Shown here in pieces: positions 31,858 through 41,600 of a DNA stretch of 64,000 nucleotides; position 1 is the stretch's first letter; every line of letters starts with the position of its first letter. The notes beneath the pieces were generated by a model, which was given only the letters and a program-made list of their open reading frames with translations, did not search any database and was not told where the DNA came from. The stretch is taken from positions 3,158,212-3,222,211 of the forward strand of contig JABAKD010000003.1 in the NCBI GenBank assembly GCA_012845835.1. Reading direction: 5' to 3'. The position numbers and the translations under genes are program-made. The stretch is from Undaria pinnatifida. Taxonomy: Eukaryota; Sar; Phaeophyceae; Laminariales; Alariaceae.

Positions 31858-32143
31858 CAGGGCTTTTCGCGGACAAAAGATATTTCTCGCGGGTGGGATC
31901 GGGTCAGACCGACCTTTCGTGATATTTGAAAACCTCCTGACACGACCGACCTGACCCGACTCGTCGCGTCCCGCGATATTACGGACACCTCCTGATCCGA
32001 CCCGACCCGACCCGACTCGAGCCGCGATATTTTGAAAACCTCCTGACTCGACCCGACCCGACCCGACCCGACTCGAACCGCGAGGTTGATTTACACCTCC
32101 TGAACCGACCCGCGGGTCGGGTGAGGATCCGCGAAAAGCTCTG
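31858..32143. mobile_element. CAGGG-ended MITE with GACCC arrays, copy 4
   Basis: The left end CAGGGCTTTTCGCGG and right end CCGCGAAAAGCTCTG give a near-perfect 15-bp TIR. Inside are three similar units, each with GACCCGACCCGACCCGA and a CGATATT...AACCTCCTGA spacer. This copy best shows the internal unit structure before array expansion. Confidence 0.85.
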
Positions 32144-32479
32144 AAATTGGTAGCCTGCCTACATGGTCAAGGTTGCTCGTAGTTGGTGACAACAACAACG
32201 GTTTCAAGCCTTGCCCAGATTACCGTACAACACGCCAGACAACACACCCCCTAGGACGAATCTCCAGGACTATTTTCTCAAAAAACGATGGAAGCACGCA
32301 CACACAACGAAAACCGACGCTCCCGAAAGTTGAGGTCTGACCATAATAGACGCGTCGATCGGCGTTTACACTACAATCATCCCCGTTTGCAGAGAAATCT
32401 TCGAAAATCGTTCGAAGGGGTGTGATGTCTTGCGTGTTATGCAGTAGGTGGTGTTATCGCCGGGCCGACACTGTATGGC

Positions 32480-32612
32480 GCCCGGCGATGTTTCGGCGAC
32501 CTCGTGGTGATACGTGCTCGCCGGAAGGGGACGTTTCAAGCTGATCCCCCCTCGTGGTGATACGTGCGCCCCAGCAGCGGACGTTTTCAGCTGATCCCCT
32601 TGGCCGCAAGCT
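32480..32612. repeat. Tandem duplication around the Deltex-like stop codon
   Basis: CCTCGTGGTGATACGTGC, then GGACGTTTCAAGCTGATCCCC is repeated as CCTCGTGGTGATACGTGC, then GGACGTTTTCAGCTGATCCCC. The second copy contains the stop codon of the last Deltex-like exon, so the unit of about 60 bp covers the end of the coding sequence and the adjacent 3' untranslated DNA. Confidence 0.7.
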
Positions 32613-32623
32613 CCTCCTTCACC
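32587..32623 (-). CDS. Deltex-like terminal exon
   Basis: Acceptor GACGCAG|G. Its first base completes the Arg codon begun in the previous exon, then VKEELAAKGIS and TGA. The first Glu of the family's V..EL ending (a known pocket residue, E608 in DTX2 as I recall) is conserved. Confidence 0.9.
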
Positions 32624-35600
32624 CTGCGTCATTGTCCGAACACGGCCATGGGGTTGGTTGAAGTGTAAAAAACAGCAGTACATCAGCATTAACATCATCA
32701 CCACCATCATCACCACTACCACCATGAACATCAACATAAAAAATCAACATAAAAATCAACATTGTCAGCAGCACTATCAGCAGCAACAGCAGCATGGTCA
32801 AAATGCCGCAATTGCGGCATAAGAGGCACACAAACTATGTCGAACTACAGCATTACAGCTACATGGCGAGGTCACTTGAACAGCGGTAAGAAATTGGTCT
32901 GGGCTGCGGTAATTGCGTAACGAACCCTGTCCCTTATTCACTAAAACCACATTTTTCTAAAAATATCCTTGCATTTACTCCCGCGGGCAGTCCGCTCGCT
33001 GTCACGTTGCCATATTTGGACTCTGGCAATTACCTGTTAACTACCCGTAACCGGCTCAAAGTTTGTGTTTTTGCGCTAATTGGCGTTAAGCACAAGCTAT
33101 TTTGGCACCCATCCGACGTCTCAACTGTACACAGCTTTATCCACCTAGCACAAGGGCTAAACGGCGCTTACCTGGTGAAGTAGTGCCTATCGGGATAACC
33201 GAAGTTAGCGCTACCCCCAGAGGTGGCGGTTTTGTGGTGGATCCCGTTCCATATCACGCTGTTGGAGATACCTGGCTCAAAAAAAGCGAAAACACCAATT
33301 TGACTAGACGTGGGAGGCGTGCTTGCGAAGAGAATTGGCAACGTTTTCTTCCAACGGCACGTATCCGTTTTGGCTGGCTGGACAACTACTGTAGTTGGAA
33401 ATAAAGCGGGACGTTGTATGTGTGCTACCACCGTGGTATGCTAATTTGGAATGGAAGGTAATAACATTTTCCAGGTATCTGTAAATCATTGGAAGTAAAC
33501 CCTTTTTCGAAGTATCTGTACAACCTCACCAACAAACGAAACGTGGAAGGCGTGCTTGCGATCGGGGTTGGTGGAGTGATGAGTTTTCAACAGGATTGGT
33601 GGAATGATGAGCTTCAATCAAAGTTCCCATCACACAGCTCAAGCGTCTTTTTCATTGTTATGCAAAATAAGCAAAGCGAAGACACGCATTTGAAATACCT
33701 AGCCGATTGAAGTAAACGCACGCAGCTAGCAAAAAAAAAAGATTTTCGATGAACCCCCATCTCACAGCCAAGGTGTCTTATTTCGTTCTTATACAAAAAA
33801 AACGAAGCGAACGCGCCATTTCAGAAATACACCTGGCGAATCGAAACATCACACGCAGCTTCCTAATACGAGTTTCGACGATTTTTTCTCTCACGGCTAC
33901 CATGTCTTTTTCGTTTGTATCCAAACAACAAAACGAAGCGAAGACTCACAATTGAGAAAATATATCTGGCCGATCGAAGTATCACACGCAGCTTGCAAAA
34001 AATATTATTTTCGACGACATTCCCGGATCTCACAGCTAAGGCCAACTATTATGGGCTATTTTTAAGCGATTATTTCTGGCGAATATTCTTGTAGTTTCGA
34101 GGTTCCAGAAATAACTGCGTGACAAATAAGGGGCGTCCATTATGGCTCCTGATTTTTGGAAAGTGGTTGTATTTTGAATTGGTAGGTCTTTTTTTCCCGT
34201 TTGTCTTCATTCATTGTTGAATATCTGGCACGTACACTGTCGCCGGCGACGTTAGGTCACCACCGCCTCTGCTGCTGTCGCTGCTGCGGTAGGCTGCTGT
34301 GGTGCTGCTGTGGTGCTGCTGTGGTGCTGCTGTGGCGGTTTAGATGGTGGTGCTGCTGTTGTCGCGTCTGTGTGAGACGAAGCTCTCTCTCGCACACAAC
34401 AAGCCCGGTATGCTGTAGTAGGTGTGTTTGTGATTCTTTGCCGTGGGTGATGAGTGACGTTTATAGCAGACAGATATCATACCAGGTACAGAGTAGGCAG
34501 TGGTGACAGGTGATACTTGGTACCAGGTAGTATCCAAAAGCCAAATAATCTCAGTTCTGACAGGATGGAAGAGCTGTTATTTCTGGGCTCAGAAATCACA
34601 TGATGTGCTGATTTCTGGCCTCGATTATTTCTGAACCTAGAAATAACGATGATTTCTGGTCCCACAATGGACGTTTTTCATTTTTGGCTTCGGAGATCCC
34701 TGTTAAAGAGAGAAACTATCGCTCTTTTTTTTCCATTAATAGTACTTGTAGGTCTAAGGTGTACTTTTCGTTTTTATACAAAACAAAGAGTAAGCGTGGA
34801 CACGAATTTGACGATAAAATTTTCGCTGGCCGATCGAAGTATCACACGCAGCTTCCAAACATGAGTTTTGACGTTTTTCTATCTCGCAGCTAAGGTTGCT
34901 TTTTTCATTTGTACGAAACAGAGCTGAGGTGAAGACAGGCATCGGAGGTACTTGGCCGATCGAAAAGAGAAACATGCCTGGCCGATCGCAGTATCACACG
35001 CAGCTTCCAAATATGAGTTCCGACGTTTTTTCCTCTGTTATCACAGCTAAGGTGTTATTTTCATTTTGCTAAAAAAAAGAAGGCGAAACAAAGATACGCA
35101 TTTGAGAAATAACTTGGCCGATCCTAGTATCACACACAGCTTGCAAACTTCAGTTTCAACGATTATCGACCCGGCAACCGCGTTAGAAAAAAGGAAAATA
35201 GAAAAAAAAGCGAAGACACGAGTAGATTTATGAACAGGCGAGCATAAAAAATCCCAAGGCACGTGTCTAGGGTTCAGCGAGCAAACGAGCATCCAAACGC
35301 AAAGGAGGGCACGTGCTGCATGCAAAGATGAGCCTCGACAGAATTATCGATCTCTCAAGAGTCGAGGCGTCTTTCTAACATAACCAAAATAAAAGCGAAG
35401 ATGCCTTTAGATTTTGTCAATTAATAGAAGACGAGCATATCACGTCGTATCATAGCGATCTGCGCAAGCTTACAGCGTCACAAAATTTCCACACCTGGGA
35501 CAGATCACGATCTAGATCATCCACACATCGGACATATCACGATCTAGATCATCCACACCACGGACATATCACGATCTAGATCATCCACAACTCGGACAGA

Positions 35601-38600
35601 TGACAATCTAGATCATCCACACCATGGACAGATGACGATCTAGATCGTCCACACATCGGACAGATGAACGATCTAGATCATCCACACATCTGACAGATGA
35701 CATCTAGATCATCCACACCTTGGACAGATCATGATCTAGACAATCTACAACAGATCCTATAGCTGCCGCTATGAGAAGTTCTGCAGGATCTGTGAATGTA
35801 GAGTACAGATCAAACCTAGTAAACAGGTGCCAGATCATGGAGATCGTACGGCGGGTAGCATGAGCTACACCATACAGATCTTCCCTGAAAATATCTACAT
35901 CACCACGCGGGGATAGATCGTCTGACCGAGGTGTCAACGTTACTCAAAGCACGAGTAAAAAAGATGAGAAAAAAAATAAGAACATTTAAGAAACATATTA
36001 AAAAAGTAAGAAAAAAATAAGACAGAACAGGAAAAAAAAGAAGAAACACGTCAAGGGAATGATTACGCCGCCTGGAGGGCCGCAAGCGACGTAACCTGTC
36101 GTTAGTTTTACGCGGAAGGATATAGGGTTGACGTTCTTTGATCTTGTAAGAGTGCCCGACATCTGGTATTTATCATCACTGTTGGGGGGCTCGCGCAGAT
36201 AGGTAGGCCCATGCTAAAAAACAAATTGAGAACACGAACAAAACAAAAAAAAAACATTGAAAAACATATCAACAACACATTCAGGAACACGTTAAAAAGC
36301 AAATCATGAACAAAAAACGACACTAACACAAGAACCAAATTAAAAAACAGGCACAGTAAAAAAGAAAGAAAAAAAGACGAAAAATACGAAACGAATTGAG
36401 GAGCAAAACTAAGAGAAAAAAAAAACTCAAAAGAAACTATCGACAGGACAGAAAAAAAAAAGAAAAAAAAACAACCGGCGAAGGATTGCCCGCCACTCCA
36501 CACACCCGTCGTGACGGAAGTGCCGACGGTGAACGTCATCTTCTGCTCGAAACACGCGCAAAGCAGCCCCAGCACTTCCCTCCCTTCGGGGGTGTTCTGC
36601 GATACCAAAACGCAAGGGGGTACAGCAGAGAGCGCGTGTGACCAATTAGGACATGAACTACGAAAGCTTAAGCGTTCTTTTCTAAGGTTGTACTAACGAG
36701 TTTTAGACCAACCTGATGGAAGCAAAATATCTTTGATTCATTATTGTACTATAGATACTGCTAGCCTGGGCCCAAATAGAAGCCTCATGTACGTTGGCGT
36801 ATACTTAGGAAACATCGCTTATGTTTAGACCCAGACTGGTTGGCGACAATACGCAGGGCGGTGATCGGGGGGGGGGGGGGGCAACGCTACCCCCGAGCAG
36901 AACCTCTACCCTAACCCTAACGGGTATAGGGTCACCCGTGCTTGGATGCTGTGGCTAAGTCATCACACGCTAGAGGCGCAGCAGAAGTTTCTGAGATTCT
37001 GAACATGAGGTGTCAAATGTCTCACCCGAAACACGACTTCGAAGCCATTCGTTCGCACCACATGTCGGCGGCTGATGATATACTTTTTTTCACGAAAAAA
37101 AGAACGGTTGTCATATTATACCCTATTCAGATCTAAACACTGCAATTAGAACAGCAGTACATTCTATCTCACACTAGTTTCAGCAAATTGTTCCCAGACG
37201 CTTGCTACGACAGAGGCATAGGGTATACCTTTTTTTGGCTGAAAAATGTTCCGAATGACGGGGCTCCTTGACGCCTGTACAACTGGAAACCCTTTTTGAG
37301 GACATATTTACTTGAATTTAGTATAGGGAGGGATTTGGTTGGCTCTAAACCTATTAATACAATCGTCGGAATAACATATTGTTTCGCAAAATATATGTTT
37401 TTTATATACCTATGCCGTGGGACTACTCATCGAGTTGGACTTCTTCCATTATCCTAACAAGCAGTTTTTGCCTGAGAGGGGTGTAGAGCTCATCAGGTTA
37501 TGAGCCTCAGAAAAAAACGTCACATGAACCTATACCTATACGTAGCATGCCCCTCCATAAACATCGATGGAGTCCGAAAGGGGGCATGAACCGTCCCGCG
37601 TAGGCAAAACACAGGAGGCCAAGGCGTATGCTACGACAGAGGTAGGCATAACGTGGAGTACAAATCCAACCCCGGAAAGAGGTTCCAGATAATGCAGGTC
37701 GTACGGCTCCCGCTGGGCAACATGAGCTAGACCATACAGATATTCCATGAAACACGTAGATCATCAGGTGAGGATCGATGATCTGTCTATTTATGAAAGT
37801 TACTCAAAATGTCACGATTCACGAAAGTATATGTCACATTTTGTTCCATCACGATTCCTGTTTCTTTTTCTTTTTTGTTAGTTGGGAATGAAGCTTTATT
37901 TACCGGCAAGTATGCGACGCGGGACGTGCCGCGGTAGGCCTGGCCAGGGTTAGGGTGATGCCGGCTCTGGATGCCGCCGAGAAAGTTGTAGTTAATGACG
38001 ATCGTGCCGACCGTCTCGTATCCCGACAATGGCTTTGCGCCGGGAGCGCGCGTACTGAATGTCATCGTTCCATCGGGCTGGGTACCTAGCAGACACCGAC
38101 AAAGAGAAGGGAGCGTTTGAGCGGGATAGCGGGGTATGCTCATTGGGAGCGAGGAGGATAAAAAAAGACAGCGGTGGTTGAGTTGGGAGGCAGGAGGATG
38201 AAAAAAAAGCGCCATCTACTATACGAGTACTAGTGGCGGTGTTGCATTTGGCGGGGAGGGGGGGGGCACGAAAGGGGGAGCATGCGGATTGGAGGGTTGA
38301 TTCCTGGAAACAACACACACGGAAAGGAGGAGGAGATTTTCCGAGGGGCCTAGCGACACCGACACAAAGGGTGCGGAGGGGTACATACACCATCGAGTAC
38401 GGGGGGCCCTTGGGACTACAGACTCTCAATTACGACATTGGAGCGAGGGCCACGGAAAACTTTCCGCAGAAAATTCTCCGCAGCCAGCCGGGGAGGGCGC
38501 ACATGCTCGAGCACGAGAGGCCCGTCGGATGACTTGTCTCCTAACCGCGACAAGAGAGAGAGGCGCGGGAAAAATCGCGTAATATATATCACACCCTGGA

Positions 38601-41600
38601 CAATGTACAATAGTCCAATAGTCTATTAATAGTTTCCTATTGCAATTGACTGTCTGTTGTGGTCCCTAGTTCCAATTAATTGAAACCCATCGAGCTCTGT
38701 TGCACCGACAATTTCAATTAATAGACGCCCACCAGGTCCTGTTGTTTAGACAAATTCAATTAACACACGCCAATATATATCAACGGTTGAAGCAGCTGCT
38801 ATTAATACTTACCCCCGGAACTCGATTGCTGAACCCGTAGTCTGCTGTCATGTACTACCCCATTCTATTGTACAGGCAATAGTCTACTGCAGCATATTGG
38901 AGATGACAATTATCTACGTAGACAACTCCATTTAATAGACAACTTTGTGAATAAATTATCCAGGCACTTCCATTTAATAGACAGCTTTGTAAATCAATTA
39001 TCCAGGCAATTCTATTTAATAGACAACTTTGTAAATCAATTATCCAGGCAATTCTATTTAATAGACAACTTTGTAAATCAATTATCCAGGCAATTCCATT
39101 TAATAGACAACTTTGTAAATCAATTATCCAGGCAATTCCATTTAATAGACAACTTTATAAATCAATTATCCAGGCAATAAATCAATTATCCAGCCAATTC
39201 CATTTAATAGACAACTTCGTAAATCAATTATCCAGGCAATTCCAACTAATAGACAACACCCCAGTTCAATTGTGGCCACAATAGCCTATTATAATTAAAA
39301 ATAGGAATCGTCCACGTAATAAAAACATTCATATTATTTTTCTTGTTTTTCATATTACACGTAGTACCTTATCTTATTTTTTTTAATTCCTTTTCTTTTC
39401 TTTTCTATATATCATATACTTCGGAGTATAAGCTAATTAACAGCAGCAGTAGTTATAGAAGACTGATATGGTGTCTTGTATGTCGCCAATACATATCGTA
39501 CAATAAGGGAGCACAGAGTGGACAGTGAGAACAATTGCATCGACAGGTAGGAACATAAACCGTTAGTAGACAGCTACTCGTACTCGTAGACTAGTCTATT
39601 TTAGTCCAGGGTGTTATTTATAAACCCCATAGTCCGGGACTAGCATAACGGGTACGTATGACAGGCCGTTTCTGCTTATGCCTTGGACAATGGACATCGC
39701 AATAGCCTATTGCACCTACAATAGACCCCCCGAGAAGTCTATTAATTGGAATTACTTGGACAATTGATTCGTAACAAAGCATTGCAATTCGAAATGCAAA
39801 CGCAAGACACATTGTTGGTCCCGACTAAAATTGAATTAGAGGATTGTCAATTCACTGGAATATTCTCCCGCAACTTTTATGTGCAGGAGACTCCAATACT
39901 CTATTGCTTCTTCAATAGGATCGGGAAGTTACCCACAATAGAGTATTGCCTTTTCAGCATATCGTCCGATTACATGGAATTGGTTCGAACAATAGGTTTT
40001 TGCTTTGATATTCCAATTGAAAATTGTTTCAACAACTTGTTTCTGATCTTGCTTATTATAGGAATTGTTCTGTTGATAGGTTTCTGTCCTGCCCTTTCAA
40101 TTGTACTTGATTGAACATTTTGTTTGCGGTCTGGTCTATTAATAGAAATGGTTCGCACAATAGGTTGATGCTCTGGTTTTCCAATCGAAATTGATTCAAC
40201 GTTTGTTTCTGGTCTTGCCTATCAATAGGAATGGTTCGGGTAGGTTTCAGTCCTGACCTTCCCATTGCAGTTGTTTCAACTAATTGGTTCGTGTTTTGTC
40301 TGTTAATGGAAAAGGTTTACACAATAGGTTCATGCTGTCATCATCCAATTGAAATTGTTTAAAAAAATTGTTTCTGGTCTTGCCTGTTAATAGGAATAGG
40401 TCGGTCGATAGGTTTCTGTCCTGGCTTCTTTTCAATTGCATCGTTGTGAGACCTTTCATATATAGACATTTGTCCTGACCTTCCAAATTCAATTGTGGCC
40501 GCAATTCCGATTAATAGACAGCCCCCAACGTCAATTTGTGGGCGCAATTCTGATTAATAGACAGTAACCGAAATCATTGGAAGCTGCAATTCCGATTATT
40601 AGGCAGCAGCCCAAGTCAATTGTAGCCGCAATTCCGAGTAATAGACAACACACCCAAAATCATTTTTTGCCGCAATTCCAATTAATAGACAGCAGCCCAA
40701 ACCAATTGTGGGCCGCAATTATAATAATTAGACAGCACCCGAAATCAATTGTGACCGCAATTCCGATTAATAGACAGCACCCGAAATCAATTGTAGACGC
40801 AATTCCGATTGGTGGACAGCACCCAAAATCAATTGTAGCCGCAATTTCAAATAATTGACAGCACCCCGATCAAATGTATCCCCAATTCCAATTGATAGAC
40901 AGCAGCCCAAATCGATTGTAGCCGCGATTCCAATTAACAGACAGCACCCCAGATCAATTGCGGCCCCAATTCCAATTGACAGACAGCACCCCAAATCAAT
41001 CGTGGCCCCAATTCCAATTAACAGACATCACCCCAAATCAATTTTGGCCCCAATTCCAATTAATAGACAGCACCCCATATCACTTGTGGTCACAATACAA
41101 AGTTCCCTTCCGGGAAGTGCCTGACGGAGTGGCGCAAGAACGAAATCCAAGCATCCAACACCTGACTGCCTGTGGGCAATAATTTTATACAATAACATAT
41201 ACTCGGTGGCAGTGAACACTATCTTCTTGTCCGCAGCTCGAGAAGCAGAGTGTGGGGAGGCGCCCTCCCGGCGACGGTTCGCTCTCTCCCCGTCGTGTGT
41301 GGAGAACCGTAAAGAAGTGGTGATCCCCATCAGTACGTGTTCAGCACGAGGACTCGCACGATGAGGACTTTTTTGTACGGGCGACTCTTATTACGTATGA
41401 ATAAAATTTGAAAGTTTGCGTGGTGAAAAATAAGCGGACGGAAGGTGGATTTTCAACCGGCAAAGAAAAAAAAAACAGCAGTTGTTCCGTGCGCGGTCTT
41501 TCTATCGTGGTTGGTTTTGATGCTTTTTTTCTTTGTTTCGTGCGGGAATCAGCAACTTCAGAACAGGTACTCTTCTTGTCTTGCTGAGCCAGATATTGAA

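Larger units (their letters stand above)
33272..36475 (-). other. Deltex-like intron with satellite and MITEs
   Basis: 3.2 kb, donor GCCG|GTTGTT. It contains the roughly 130-bp tandem array (33640-35190), an inserted element (34045-34690), a GATC-rich MITE (35491-35934), and an A-rich stretch (35940-36475) that is T-rich on the transcribed strand. Confidence 0.8.

Noticed and set aside
35491-35760. CRISPR-like array of 37-bp repeats
   Set aside because: There are no unique spacers of constant size. The units are the GATC-rich end of a MITE, and the DNA is eukaryotic.
36905-36925. Interstitial telomere
   Set aside because: Only two CCCTAA units; not enough to distinguish from chance.
38930-39250. 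14-residue protein repeat (about six units)
   Set aside because: It comes from a 42-bp AT-rich satellite inside an intron of a gene on the other strand.
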